Made by a program: the position numbers and the translations under genes
Notes under the pieces: generated by a model
Told to the model about the DNA's origin: nothing
Databases searched by the model: none
Seen by the model: only the letters and a program-made list of their open reading frames with translations
NCBI GenBank assembly: GCA_020736575.1
Contig: JAGPYM010000030.1
Coordinates: 248,001-312,000, forward strand
Direction of reading: 5' to 3'
From: Thelonectria olida
Lineage: Eukaryota > Ascomycota > Sordariomycetes > Hypocreales > Nectriaceae
DNA: 64,000 nt
Part shown: positions 12,475-23,510 of the stretch, piece after piece
Position numbering within the stretch: the stretch's first letter is position 1
Layout of the letters: each line of letters begins with the position of its first letter

Positions 12475-14321
12475 ATGACGACCGAACCCGCGCGTATCGA
12501 ACAGCCCGAGCCTGCGCAGCCCACGCAGAAGCTCTCGCTGCTCTCGGGCCCCGTCGACCCTCCGCTCGTCGACCTCACCCTCGGCGAGCTCCTCGAGCTG
12601 CAGACGTACCAGCACGGCAACCAGGAAGCCCTCGTGATTCCGTGGACGGGCGCCCGCTGGACCTACAATGACCTCAACCAGCAGAGCTCGGCGCTCTCGC
12701 AGGCGCTGCTCGACATGGGCATCGGCGTCGGCGACCGCGTCGCCATCATGGCCGGCAACTGCGAGCAGTACGCGGCCGTCTTCTTTGCCGTGGCCAAGAT
12801 TGGCGCCATCCTGGTCATTCTGAACAACACGTACACGCCGACAGAAGCCATGTACGGCCTCAAGTTTAGCGATTCCAAGGTCTTGTTCACGACGCCGCGC
12901 ATTGGCCGCCTGGACCAGACGCAGCTGCTCAACGACCTTGAGAACAAGAAGACGGCGCCCAAGGTCGTCATGCTGCGGGACGACTCGTCTGGCAAGCACC
13001 CAACGTACGACGAGCTCATCCAGTCGGGACGGAGGGCGAGCCACCAGAGGCTGTATCGGGCTATGAGCAAGGTGCTTCCGCATCAGGTGGTCAACTTGCA
13101 GTTCACCAGCGGCACGACTGGCTTACCCAAAGCGACCATGCTCACCCACCAGTAAGTGCCAGATCAGGGACGATTGTAAGAGAGAAGCGAGAAATACTGA
13201 CCACGGCTGAACAGCAACTTGGTCAACAACTCACGCTTCATCGGAGACAGAATGCGCCTCACCCCCGCCGACGTTCTGTGCTGTCCTCCGCCCCTGTTCC
13301 ACTGCTTCGGCCTCGTCCTCGGCCTGCTCGCCGTCGTCACCCACGGCGGCAAGATTGTCTACCCGGCCGAGGTCTTTGACATCCCCGCGACTCTGCGCGC
13401 CATCTCCGACGAGCGTTGCACCGCCGTCCACGGCGTGCCCGCCATGTTCGACTCGCTCTTCCAGGCCCAATGGCCCGAGAACTTCAACTGCGACGCCCTC
13501 CGCACCGGCATCATCGCCGGCGCCCCTGTGCCGCGCTATCTGATGGAGCTGCTGGTCAACCGCTTCGGCATGACTGAGTTCACCAGCAGTTACGGCTTGA
13601 CTGAGGCATCGCCCACGTGCTTCAATGCCTTTACCGACGACGCCATCGACCGGCGGCTGACGACTGTCGGCACGCTGATGCCGCATGCGCAGGCCAAGAT
13701 TGTCGACCGCGACGGCAACATTGTGCCCATTGGCGTGCGTGGCGAGCTGTGCATGGCTGGATACCAGCTCCAGGCTGGATACTGGAACAACTCGGAGAAG
13801 ACGGCCGAGGTCATGGTGCGGGATGCTTCAGGCGTTCTTTGGCTGCACACGGGCGACGAAGCTGTTTTCGACGAGGCGGGATACTGCAGCATTACCGGTC
13901 GGTTCAAGGATATCATCATCCGAGGTACCATCACTTTTCCCTGCACAGTAGATGAAACATACTGACAGTAGTTCTAGGCGGCGAGAACATCTACCCCCTC
14001 GAGATCGAGGAGCGTCTCATGGCGCACCCGTCGCTCTCGCGGGCCATCGTGACGGGCCTCAAGGATAAGCACTACGGCGAAGTAGTCGGGGCGTTTGTCG
14101 AGCTCGCCGAGACGCAGAGCCAGCCGTCGGACGATGAGCTGCGCGACTGGGTGCGCAAGAAGCTGGGCAAGCACAAGTCGCCGACGCACATCTTCTGGCT
14201 GGGACAGGACGACATTCCCGCGACGGTGCCGTTGACGGGCAGTGGTAAGGTGCGCAAGTTTGAGATGGCCAAGCTGGGCAACGAAGTTTTGAAGAAGCGA
14301 GCGAATACCTCCAAGTTGTAG
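12475..14321 (+). CDS. sidI: SidI-like peroxisomal acyl-CoA ligase (siderophore side-chain activation)
   Basis: Three exons (12475-13151, 13215-13924, 13978-14321), 576 aa. Junctions keep frame: LTHH to NLVNNSRF and IIIRG to GENIYPLE. This is an ANL-superfamily AMP-forming ligase. The ATP-binding loop FTSGTTGLPKA is near residue 210, SSYGLTEASP supplies the A5-type motif, GRFKDIIIRGGENIYP is the A8 hinge, and TGSGKVRKFEM carries the catalytic lysine. In Aspergillus, SidI converts mevalonate to mevalonyl-CoA for fusarinine/TAFC siderophores. The SidI call rests mainly on the neighbouring SidF-like gene; another medium-chain ligase is possible. The protein ends in SKL, a canonical PTS1 peroxisome signal. 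The ATG at 12475 is the first in this frame; the upstream extension starts with TTG. It converges with sidF, with 499 bases between the stops. Confidence 0.8.
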
Positions 14322-14820
14322 AGTGACTTGTGTTTTGATTTTGGACGTAATATACATATATATATATGTAGCTGGTGGTTTGGGGACGGACGTGGTCAAA
14401 ATAGGACGCATTACGATGGCAGCAAAGAAGAAAGATGGATCAAGGAATAAAATTAGCTTAAGTAAGTAGATAGACCAGGTGCTATAAAAAGAACACATGG
14501 CTCGAGGTTACAAGTTACAAGCTGGTTGCCAAACACGGCCTCGGAACTTGGCGAGATGCTGTTGGTTCGTGCCGTCTGCGTTGTTGGTTCTACGTCTTTA
14601 TTTATGCATAACACATGTGACTAGCGACGGGAGAAAGGGCTAGGCCAAGTCAGTCAGTCACTCTGAGAATGTCTCGGCAGTTGTGGAAGCATCTAAGAAC
14701 TTGTATAAGAGACCCTTGTAGCGGAGAAGAGAACCGACAACAACAACAACAACTATAGCAACAACTGACTTTATCTATATACGTTATCCCCCTTTATACA
14801 CCGGCGTAAATACCATCCAT
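14322..14820. other. Convergent 3' region between the SidI-like and SidF-like genes
   Basis: Shared 3' region. It has an (AT)n tract near 14350 and an (ACA)n tract near 14740-14755. No gene is seen. Confidence 0.4.
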
Positions 14821-16194
14821 CTACAGCTTCGGAACCAACCCAAGCCTCAGCCCACCAACAACCTTCTCATTATCCGCAAACGGACACAGCTGGAAGAAGC
14901 GCTCCCGCGAGCACCGCAAGAAGGCACTGCGCTTGCCCGGCAGCTCAATCATCCTGTCCATCCCAAAGCCGTGCACAAACTCATACATGACCACCGTCGT
15001 GTTCGTCTCCTTGGGCTCACCCACGATGTACATGGTGCGCGGGTCGTCCAGCCACAGGTAGTGCAGCTGGCTGCTTGTCCACGCACTCACCCGGTGCGGC
15101 CCCCGGAAGCGCACGTCGCCGACCAGCGAGTGCCGGCCGCGGTCAAAGTCGCCGGCCGCGTACGACCCGCCGAGCCGGTCCTCCTTGGCCCAGTAGATCT
15201 CAAAGTACGCAAAGTACGTGTCGTCGAACTTGGCCAGCACCGCCAGCTGGTGCGGGTCTGAGTGCAGGTTGCGCAGGTACTCGGCGTGGTGCTCGACGGT
15301 GCCGGAGGCGTTCCAGCCCTGCGACACGCGCGGGTCGTTCTGCCACTCGTGGAACAGCCGCAGGTGCTCCTCGTCCTGGTAGTCGACGGCGATCATGGAG
15401 AAGGTCTCCTTCAGGTGCGGGATCCAGCGGCTGTAGATGACGGTGCTGGGAGCGGGCTTGGCCGGCCGCACCGGGTGCCACGACTCCTGGTATCGGTCCG
15501 GGTCTTCCGGGTCGCCGGCCGAGGCAATCGTCATGTTGTTGTAGTGCGCCGTCAGAGGGAATGTGCCCAGCGGCGTCGACGCGGGCAGAGACGAGGGCGA
15601 CTCGGCGGGGAGCCACACGGGGCGAGGGCCAAACGGCGAGCCGGCGCCCTGCCAGAAGGTGCTGCGCAGCGCGAGGACGAGGCTCTCGTCGTCCTTGGTA
15701 GACGGCTCCCGCTTCTCGCGGCCCTTGAGAGGGTGGTCAATGGCAAGCAGCACGTCGACGAGCTGACGGCCCAAGAGGGCGGCGTTGGTGCCTCGCAGCG
15801 CAAGGCGGATCGACTCGGTCGTCGGGCGCAGCGTGAAGAGCACGTAGATGTGAAGCCAGGCCTGCGCAAGTGTCGGCGCCTCACCGTCCCAGTACAAGGT
15901 GACGCATGGCGCGCGACGGGCTCGAGCCCAGGAACTGTTGTTGCCCGAGGCGGGAAGCTCGCTGGACTTCAGATCGATGGGGTCGGAGAAGACGAGGCGC
16001 GAGTTGTGAAGCTCAAAGGGCAGAGGTGTGGCATTGGCGGAGGATTTGAGGACGAGGCTGTACGTGGGAGTCTCGAGGACCACGCCCGAGGGAGCTGCGG
16101 CCTGTTGGATCGTGTACTCGGTGTGGTAGGGATGAGGCAGCTTGAGGACCGTCTCGTCCGCGGGGATGGAGGAGAAGGGCGCCGGAGAAGCCAT
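14821..16194 (-). CDS. sidF: SidF-like N5-hydroxyornithine acyltransferase (siderophore biosynthesis)
   Basis: A single exon encoding 457 aa, matching the size of fungal SidF (about 460 aa). The C-terminal half (about residues 255-430) is the GNAT-type domain shared with bacterial IucB/RhbD siderophore acetylases, with the hallmark LFHEWQNDPRVSQGWN near 280-294 and YFEIYWAKEDRLG near 330-343. The N-terminal half resembles the fungal-specific dimer half of this family. SidF transfers anhydromevalonyl from CoA to N5-hydroxyornithine to make the monomer of fusarinine-type siderophores. The tail ends in PKL, a near-consensus PTS1, consistent with the peroxisomal site of this step in Aspergillus. 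The start at 16194 is the first ATG of the frame. It shares a 2.3-kb divergent promoter with the MFS transporter, and that promoter carries three GATA sites. Confidence 0.88.
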   Translation of the reverse strand: MASPAPFSSIPADETVLKLPHPYHTEYTIQQAAAPSGVVLETPTYSLVLKSSANATPLPFELHNSRLVFSDPIDLKSSELPASGNNSSWARARRAPCVTLYWDGEAPTLAQAWLHIYVLFTLRPTTESIRLALRGTNAALLGRQLVDVLLAIDHPLKGREKREPSTKDDESLVLALRSTFWQGAGSPFGPRPVWLPAESPSSLPASTPLGTFPLTAHYNNMTIASAGDPEDPDRYQESWHPVRPAKPAPSTVIYSRWIPHLKETFSMIAVDYQDEEHLRLFHEWQNDPRVSQGWNASGTVEHHAEYLRNLHSDPHQLAVLAKFDDTYFAYFEIYWAKEDRLGGSYAAGDFDRGRHSLVGDVRFRGPHRVSAWTSSQLHYLWLDDPRTMYIVGEPKETNTTVVMYEFVHGFGMDRMIELPGKRSAFLRCSRERFFQLCPFADNEKVVGGLRLGLVPKL

Positions 16195-16993
16195 TGCGAC
16201 ACAGATGGATCGATCTCGCTACTTGGACACGAACAATTGGAAAGGAGTTGACTTGAACAGCTCTAGAAGCCATTCACATATTTAAAAACCCACGCCGCGG
16301 ACAGCCGTGGCCCTCCACATGTGCGCCTCGGGACTTGCGAAAGCTGCATCATCACGTCGGAACTACAACAGCTAGTGTAGCTAGACCAAAACAAAGCACT
16401 CAAGCCGGCCTGGCTCTTGGCAATTGGTCCATATTCTCGGGGCCGTTTAGTGCGTGGCAGTTGAGGCGTCTAGAGTTGCAATGGGGGTGTGTCTTTTGGT
16501 CTTCTTCGCAACATGCCGGGAGCAGGACCTTTTTTTTTTTTTTTTCTTTTCTTTTCCCGGCTTCACTTCTTCGGCTCGGCAGTAATCCATCGATGATGCG
16601 CGTGGGCATTTCCCGGTTTCGCAGGGAACAGCGGTTCTGAAAGAGGGTCCATGAGCGTGGATGGTGTCTTGGGTACGCGGGTGTGCGCGTGGGAGGGCGT
16701 GGGCGTTAGCGAGATGGATCTCCCTTTCATGCTGGATGCGTTGTTGTTTGGTTTAGACCAAGTTAGTGCGTGGGAGAAGGAAGAGAAGAAGAGGATTGTC
16801 TCATGACACGCCCTTGAAGGCTTCTTTGGAACCCCCACACTCGCTCCCTTCTCAGGACTCACTCTCGAGAAGGGGGGGCTAACGGCACGGTACGGATGAG
16901 GTACAAGCAGAACACACGGCTTCAAGAGTCGGGCTCCGGCGAACTGCTCCGGCTTTGATTACGTATACGTACGTAAACGGCGCACCAAGGCGG

Positions 16994-17002
16994 ATCTGAT
17001 AA
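16994..17002 (+). promoter_or_regulatory. SreA-type GATA site (ATCTGATAA)
   Basis: Exact ATCWGATAA, 800 bases upstream of the SidF-like start and about 1.5 kb upstream of the MFS start. Confidence 0.6.
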
Positions 17003-17232
17003 CTTTAACGGAAGAGGCGTCACCTTTCCATTTCTCTGCTTCCCCTCTCATCAATGTCAGGACATGTCGAAAAGACGTGCTTCTTCCGGCTCTCGGAACC
17101 GAATAACTAGATTAGTCAAGGAGTTGGCCAAGTGGTGTCTTCTGTCAGTCAACCTGAAAGCAACGTCGCATGCCCGTCGGAGATGGAGATGGAGATGGAT
17201 CCTATTCTGCCATCTTTCACCGCCCTTTTATG

Positions 17233-17241
17233 ATCAGATAA
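17233..17241 (+). promoter_or_regulatory. SreA-type GATA site (ATCAGATAA)
   Basis: Exact ATCWGATAA in the sidF/MFS divergent promoter. An ATTGG (reverse CCAAT) box follows about 35 bases downstream. Confidence 0.6.
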
Positions 17242-17602
17242 AAGTCCCTCACCCTTCCCACTCCGGCTTCTTATTGGCCATAGATCGACCCACTCTGGCT
17301 AATCCCAGATTGACGCCACTCTTTTCTCGCGCTAGTCCTTTTATAGTGTCCGTGCCCGTGGCTCCACCGCCGACTTCCGAATACGGTAATTGATCTTTCA
17401 TCACCTCTTGGTCCAGCGTTTCGTTCATTGTCCAATCCCAAACATGACTTTGCCAAGGATCACCACCATCAACGAGCACTTATCCTTGGAGGTTTAGAAA
17501 AAGAGGGGGACGGCTTCGTGCTCGTGGGCAAATCTCGGCCTCATCCTGCAGCCACCCACCCGTGCTCCATAGGTTCATCCTAGCTCAACCAGATGCTTCT
17601 GA

Positions 17603-17611
17603 TTATCTGAT
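17603..17611 (-). promoter_or_regulatory. SreA-type GATA site (TTATCTGAT)
   Basis: Exact reverse-strand ATCAGATAA, about 890 bases upstream of the MFS start. It is the nearest exact site to that gene. Confidence 0.6.
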
Positions 17612-18496
17612 GAAACCACACAAAGACTGACCACCACACAGTGTTTTCCTCTTCACGGAAGAGTTGGGCCTTGTTATTTGAGAGTGAAATCTCGTATCAC
17701 GCGGCTCCGCAGCTTCTTTCGCAGGCATCTTCAAGCAAAAGGTCAAGAGCTACGGTTAACAAATCCTCCCATCTGCATCTCACCACGGCCACGCAATCAT
17801 TGACCTGCTACATGTCATGTCGTTGATTTCAAGATCGACACTGAACCAAGCTTATCTTTACTCGGAATAGAAGCAAAGAAGGAGGGATTTTAAGCTCGTA
17901 AAACGACCCAATTCTAAGGCTAATGCAACTTGTCATCGACTTGATGAACCCTTTCACACGCCGCAATGGCCTCCTCAGTGGGAACTGTCCCTCCCATGCA
18001 CAGAACTGAGCCGTTATATCCGGTCATTTCATGTGGTTTTCGCCCTCGTGTTAGACATGGTCGATCGATCTTACTAACGTACCTTCGTACATACATACTT
18101 CCCATTCCCGCTTTTTTTATCCTTCGACATGTTCGCTCAATGTAACCTTTACCACGGTATCCCGGCACGGCCATGGGCTTCGGCGGATTCCTTCAGAGGG
18201 ACGTCTTTGCGTTGGTTCGCCGTTGCGTGTTGGATCAGATGCTGTTTACGATACATGACCACATGCTTATGTGACACAGTCGCGCTTCCCGTCGATCTTA
18301 AAAGAGGCGGTTGCTTCCCACGGCTCTTGTCGATGGCTTCTTATTCTCTTTATCCGTTGTCGACAACTAGCCCATCTTGTCCTACTTGAGTGAGGATTCC
18401 GCCTTGTATCACGGCGGCGTGCAACATAGCTCCCGCATACTTCGTCGACTTCTTCATTTCACACACGTCAAGTCAACTCAGCTCTTTGCCCAAATC

Positions 18497-20471
18497 ATGG
18501 CGACGGAGAAGAGTCCTCCGCCCGACACAGCCGATGTCGAGGCTGCTCCCGGGACGAACAAGGAGATGGGCATAGTCAGCGACGACCTAACCAAGGAGAA
18601 GGAGCACAACTCGGACAGCGACGAGGCCGTCCACAAAGACGCGCAAGCCGGCGTGCAAGCCATCGAGGGCATGGCGACGGTGTGGCCCAAGACAGCTCTC
18701 GTGGTCGCGTACGTGTGGATCTGGGTCATCTTCTTCGTCTACTCGATGCAGTCGCAGGTCATCTACTCGCTGAACCCGTACGTGACGAGCGCGTTCCAGT
18801 CGCACTCGCTGACGCCCACCGTCACCATCTTCAGCTCCATCATCGGCGGCGTGGGGAAACTCACGCTTGCCAAGATCCTGGATGTCTGGGGCCGGCCGCA
18901 GGGGTTTGGGATTGCCATCTTCTTTTTGACGATTGGGCTCATCGTGATGGCTGGGTGTAACAATGTTGAGACGTATGCTGCTGCTCAGGTCTTTTGGTAT
19001 CTTGGGTAAGTCGGGTTTCTCATATATGTCCTCCCCTCCTGTGTAGTTCAGCTGTTGTTGTCTGCGTATCCTTGGCTCAGCCCTACCACGCTTGGCATCG
19101 AGACGGGATGGCTGCGCCCCCTAATGCCAAGGCCTCTGGCCGCACTTAGACGGAGATCACATCTAGTCAACATCCATGCTCTCGTCGTTTAAGACTAACA
19201 CCCATATCAGGTACAACGGCATCGACTACTCCCTCAGCATCTTCATCGCCGACACATCACACCTCAAGAACCGAGGCCTGATGCTCGCCTACGCCTCCTC
19301 CCCCTACATCATCACCACCTGGATCGGCCCCTACATCGCCGAATCGACCCTCAACGGCCCGGGCTTCCGCTGGGGCTTCGGCATCTTCTGCATCGTCATG
19401 CCCGTCGTCTGCGCGCCGCTGCTCGGCCTCTTCGCCTACTACCACCGCATCGCCGACAAGAAGGGCCTCATCCCCAAGCACGACAGCGGCCGCACGCTCC
19501 CGCAGTCCGTCTGGCACTACGCCCGCGAGTTCGACGTCTTCGGCCTGCTGCTCATCACCGCCGGCATCACCCTGTTCCTGCTGCCCTTCAACATCTACTC
19601 GTACCAGGGCCAGGGCTGGAAGGCCCCCATCATCATCTGCTTCCTCATCTTTGGGTTTCTGCTGGTCGTCGCCTTTGCCGTCTGGGAGAAGTTCTTCGCC
19701 CCCGTCAAGTTCCTGCCCTACCATCTGTTCCTCGACCGCACCTTCATGGGAGCGTGCATCCTAGCCGGGTCCGTCTTTGTGAGCTTCTACTGCTGGGACT
19801 CGTACTTTTCGAGCTTCCTGCAGGTTGTCAACGACCTCGACGTCACCAGGGCTGGGTACCTGACTAACACGTACACCATCGGCTCGTGCCTGTTCTCCTT
19901 TGTCGTCGGATGGTGGATCCGCAGGACCGGCCACTTCAAATGGATCTGTCTCTGCTTCGGCGTGCCGTTCACCATCCTGGGCGTCGGCCTGATGCTCAAG
20001 TTCCGACAGCCCGACGTCAACGTGGGATACATCGTCATGTGCCAGATCTTCATCGCCTTCGCGGGCGGCACCATTGTCATCTGCGAGCAAACGGCCGCCA
20101 TGGCTGTCGTGTCGCATCAGTATGTGGCCGTCGTCATTGCCATCGAAGGCATGTTCTCGAGTATCGGCAACGGTATCGGGTCCTCGATTGCTGCTGCTAT
20201 CTGGCAGGGCATCTTCCCCAAGAAGCTGGCCCAGCACCTGCCTGAGTCTGAGCTGGCCAACCTGACGCTCATCTATGGGAGTCTGGACACTCAGCTGTCG
20301 TACCCGGTGGGCTCTGCGGCTCGCAGGGCCATCCAGCATGCGTACGCTGATGCTCAGCGCATGATGATTATTGCCGGGACTTGTGTCCTGGTTGTTTCTT
20401 TTGCCGCCGTCTTTGCTTGGAGAGACATTAACGTTAAGGAGCGCAAGCAGGTCAAGGGTCGTGTTGTTTAA
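18497..20471 (+). CDS. MFS siderophore-iron transporter, MirB/MirD/Sit type
   Basis: Two exons (18497-19005, 19211-20471) and 589 aa, with a 205-nt intron whose junction reads WYLG to YNGIDYSL. The first 70 or so residues are a charged cytosolic leader, followed by about 14 hydrophobic segments. Family marks include VIYSLNPYVTSAFQ in the first loop, the cytosolic motif GKLTLAKILDVWGRPQG, and FYCWDSYFSSFLQVV in the second half. These fit the SIT branch of the major facilitator superfamily, proton-coupled importers of ferric siderophores (fusarinine C, TAFC). Substrate cannot be read from sequence. The A. fumigatus sidF cluster contains a comparable transporter, MirD. The ATG at 18497 is chosen over upstream in-frame starts because it opens the typical acidic leader and has A at -3. 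Confidence 0.88.
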
Positions 20472-20924
20472 GAGAATGCTCACATGAACGAGTTTCAGTG
20501 CTAACTCGTGATGAAAGAGACTCAGGTCGAACTGACATGAAAAGAACACCTACATACATACCCTACCTCTAAATACTAGTGAGTATTTGCTTTTGATAAT
20601 TTGATAATATATAAACTTATACCCTATACTCTGGCACCTCTCGCTTTTGACCATAATTTCACATCGTCATCAAGAATCATGTACCTGTTCAACTCAATGC
20701 TTATGGGATAAAAATCCTTGAAGTGTACGTCGGTTCTCTCAAGTGTTCCTGTTCCATTCTATCAAAGTTCTTCGTTTTGTATCATCAGCGCCTGCAGACT
20801 CCAGTTAGTGTATTAAGGCTGAACACCCGCAACAGGCCATTCTATCTCTTATATCAATGACATAGTGTTATAAGCATCATATTCTCTGAACCGGAACGCC
20901 ATTCCCATGATATCTCATCTTGTC
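20472..20924. other. Convergent 3' region
   Basis: AT-rich 3' ends of the MFS gene and the FAD oxidoreductase gene. Nothing else is seen. Confidence 0.4.
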
Positions 20925-22381
20925 TTACAGCTCAGACTTGGGCTCCTCAACCTTGCGACCACCGAGTCCCATATGGTCCCAGCAAACTACACACAACATT
21001 GGTTAGCATTTTGTCTCAATTTCCCTTCACTTAATGAACATGAAAACATACTCTGCCAGCCAAGGTCACCTCGGAAGTAATCGTGCAGGGTCTTCTCGCC
21101 ATGGACGGCACCGTCGTCAGGGTGGTAAGCGAGGGCCTTCTTGCCGACTGCCAGACCGATCATGGCAGGAACTTGGTTGATCTTCTGGTAATCAGCGGGC
21201 GTGCCTGTGCGATGCTCGATGATGGACTGGTGAATGTTCATGGCCACGTGGTGGCCTTGGTGCATGGCAGCGCCGGCTCGCTTGATGCCAGACCATTTAG
21301 CAAGGTCACCAGCAGCGAAGTGGAAGTCTCGGTTAGGAGTGCCCTCGACAAAAGACAGGCTAAGGAGGCGTCAGTTCATGTTTACTTAACTATTTTGCAT
21401 GGCGAACTTACTCAGAGTTGATCTTGACGTATCCCTCCTCGTCGACGGCTGAGGCTGGGAGGTAGCTGGTGGTAGGAACACTCCTGGAGATGGCCATGAC
21501 GACCTCGCTGGCAGTGATCTTGCTCCCATTGGTGAACTCAATCTCATACTTGGGAGCCCCGTCGGTGCTCTCCACCTTGGTGGTAGTAGCCAGACGGTGG
21601 TTCATGAGAACCTCGACGCCACTCTCCTTGAGAAGATCGAGCGCAATGTCCTTGACCTCATCAGGCAGGCCCTCAGAAGAGAGGAGCTTGTCGCGAGAGT
21701 GGACCAGGGTCACCTTGACATGAGGCTTGACCATCTTGAGCTCAGCGGCCATCTCAATACCGACAGCACCACCACCAACAACGACAACACCGTGCTTGGC
21801 AGTGTCGACAGTGCGGATCTGGTTCTCGGCCTCGAGGAGATACTGCTTGCGGGTCAAGGACTGGGGCACCACAGGCCAGACTCGTCGAAGTCCAGTGGCA
21901 GCAACGAAGTAGTCATACTTGTGAGTGGTGGTCTCCTTGGTCAAGTTGTCCGTGACAGTGGCCGTCTTGGCGGTGGGGTCGACGTTGCTGATGGCGCCTT
22001 GAACGACCTTCACATTGGGGAAGTCGATGCCGGGCATCTCGGAGAACTTGACCCAGAACTTCTTGGCCCAGTTGGAGTCGGCCAGTGCGAGAGGGGAACC
22101 GATCAAGTGATCTGCAGCTAATCAGTCCCGGTGTTTTGATGGTGCCCCATGTTATAGGGCATAGGTGCTAATGACTTACAGTAACCGTCCCGCTCATCGG
22201 CGAGAGTGATTTCAATATCAACCTTGTTGAGGTCCTTGTTGTGAGTGTAGGGCGACGAGCTGCCACGAGGCTGGAGACCCTCGCTGAGATCAAGCAGGTT
22301 GACAACCGAGGAAAGACCTGCATAGCTGCCTCCCGCAATGAAGACGCGGATGGCATGGGATGCCTCGGGAAGAGAGCCCAT
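20925..22381 (-). CDS. AIF/AMID-like FAD-dependent NAD(P)H oxidoreductase
   Basis: Four exons (22381-22180, 22111-21412, 21359-21052, 20986-20925), 423 aa. Splice joins keep frame: DGYY to HLIGSPLA, INSD to LSFVEGTP, GWQI to CWDHMGLG. FAD dinucleotide fold: VFIAGGSYAGLSSVVNL at the N-terminus. NAD(P)H fold: VVVVGGGAVGIEMAAEL in the middle. Then the C-terminal ATG-type region FHFAAGDLAKW. These are the marks of AMID/AIF-like pyridine nucleotide-disulfide oxidoreductases, which oxidise NAD(P)H and pass electrons to quinones or other acceptors. The frame stays open upstream to an ATG at 22603, adding 74 Arg/Ser-rich residues that look like a mitochondrial presequence, so two starts are possible. 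Two exact GATA sites lie 400-580 bases upstream, placing it with the iron genes. Confidence 0.85.
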
Positions 22382-22787
22382 TTTGGTAGAGGTGGTGGAA
22401 GAGGAAATGGAACGATAGGAGAATGTAGTCCACGGAATCGGCGTGATGCACGGAAGACGGTAGGGCGCGATGGAATAGGAGGGGGTTAAAGGGGAGGGTC
22501 TGGAAGATAGGGAAGAGAAAGCACGACAATGGACAACGAGCACGTGGGGGGATCTGAGCAGTTCCAAGAGTCTGGGAGGAGCAACAGCTCGCGGGGTGCA
22601 CATGAACTGGGAGGAGATGGGTCGATGTTTTTTTGAGAATGAGATGAAATGAGATGAGATGAGAGATTGATAAGGAAGTAAGTTAAAGTGCCGAAGGGAA
22701 CCAGCGGCAAAGAGATTGAGTGTGTGACGGACCGGAAATCGGACCAAAGGGGGCCTGGTTGCTTGATGGCTTCAGTTGGGGTAAGAA

Positions 22788-22796
22788 TTATCAGAT
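22788..22796 (-). promoter_or_regulatory. SreA-type GATA site (TTATCAGAT)
   Basis: Exact reverse-strand ATCTGATAA, about 190 bases upstream of the distal possible start (22603) of the FAD oxidoreductase. Confidence 0.6.
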
Positions 22797-22951
22797 GGTG
22801 GCTTGCAGCACTGCCCGGTCAACGACTCAACGACTCGGAGCCGAGCCAGTCGGACGCGATCCCTACGGGAGAGAGTCAATCGAGTCCTTGTTGGCTCTCC
22901 CTTGGAGCCGGTGGTGATTCCACTGGGAACGGTGGCAGTGTGGAGTTAGAG

Positions 22952-22960
22952 TTATCAGAT
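22952..22960 (-). promoter_or_regulatory. SreA-type GATA site (TTATCAGAT)
   Basis: Second exact ATCTGATAA upstream of the FAD oxidoreductase, 156 bases from the first and in the same orientation. Confidence 0.6.
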
Positions 22961-23420
22961 CCGTCCGGAGCGGCGCAGACATTCGCTCGACTGCAAGTGC
23001 CAAGGGGCCCCAAGTGTTGCTTGCTGATCCATTGTCAGGGAAAAAGGAAAAAGGGTGAGAGACTTGTGAGAAGCAGGGATGTGTGAAGACTGTGCAGCAC
23101 GTAGACGAGGAGTGAACCAACAGTGGACGGCAAACATCAATCGTTTTAGCTGCATTTTGGACGGCATAACCCCTCCTTCAGATGCCGAATCTGCGAATGT
23201 CCGTCTGCCGCTGTGGCCAGTGTCGAGGTGTCGCTACAAATGGTCTATTAAAGAGCGAGAAGCGTGCTGCACTAGCGAGTTGGAGTGAGCCATTTTCCAC
23301 GTAAAGGAAGCGACCAGTTCCTCCGTTGATGAGGCCGGCAACGAACAAACAGTGCAAGTGAGTCCCAGAGTGGGTGAGGAAGTGGGAGAAGTGGGTGTAA
23401 CCAGGGTTGTTGTCCAAGGA

Positions 23421-23442
23421 TGTGTGTGTGTGTGTGTGTGTG
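23421..23442. repeat. (TG)11 microsatellite
   Basis: Uninterrupted TG dinucleotide repeat in the FAD/ABC intergenic region. Confidence 0.9.
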
Positions 23443-23501
23443 GACCAGGGTGCAGGGAGGTCGATCCGTTGGAGACTTGATTTGCGCCGAGCCTGAAAAA
23501 A

Positions 23502-23510
23502 TTATCTGAT
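23502..23510 (-). promoter_or_regulatory. SreA-type GATA site (TTATCTGAT)
   Basis: Exact reverse-strand ATCAGATAA about 1.1 kb upstream of the ABC transporter start, midway in the divergent promoter. Confidence 0.55.

Larger units (their letters stand above)
16195..18496. other. Divergent promoter between sidF-like and MFS transporter genes
   Basis: No convincing gene lies in these 2.3 kb. There is a T-rich tract at 16530-16545, three exact ATCWGATAA sites (listed separately) and several CCAAT/ATTGG boxes, for example at 16236, 16421 and near 17270. CCAAT boxes close to GATA sites fit joint SreA and HapX/CBC control, which is an inference. Confidence 0.5.

Noticed and set aside
15262..16251. 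Long plus-strand open frame opposite the SidF-like gene
   Set aside because: It is the antisense of a GC3-rich coding exon. Its Arg/Val/Gly-biased protein has no family marks, whereas the minus strand gives a full SidF-like protein.
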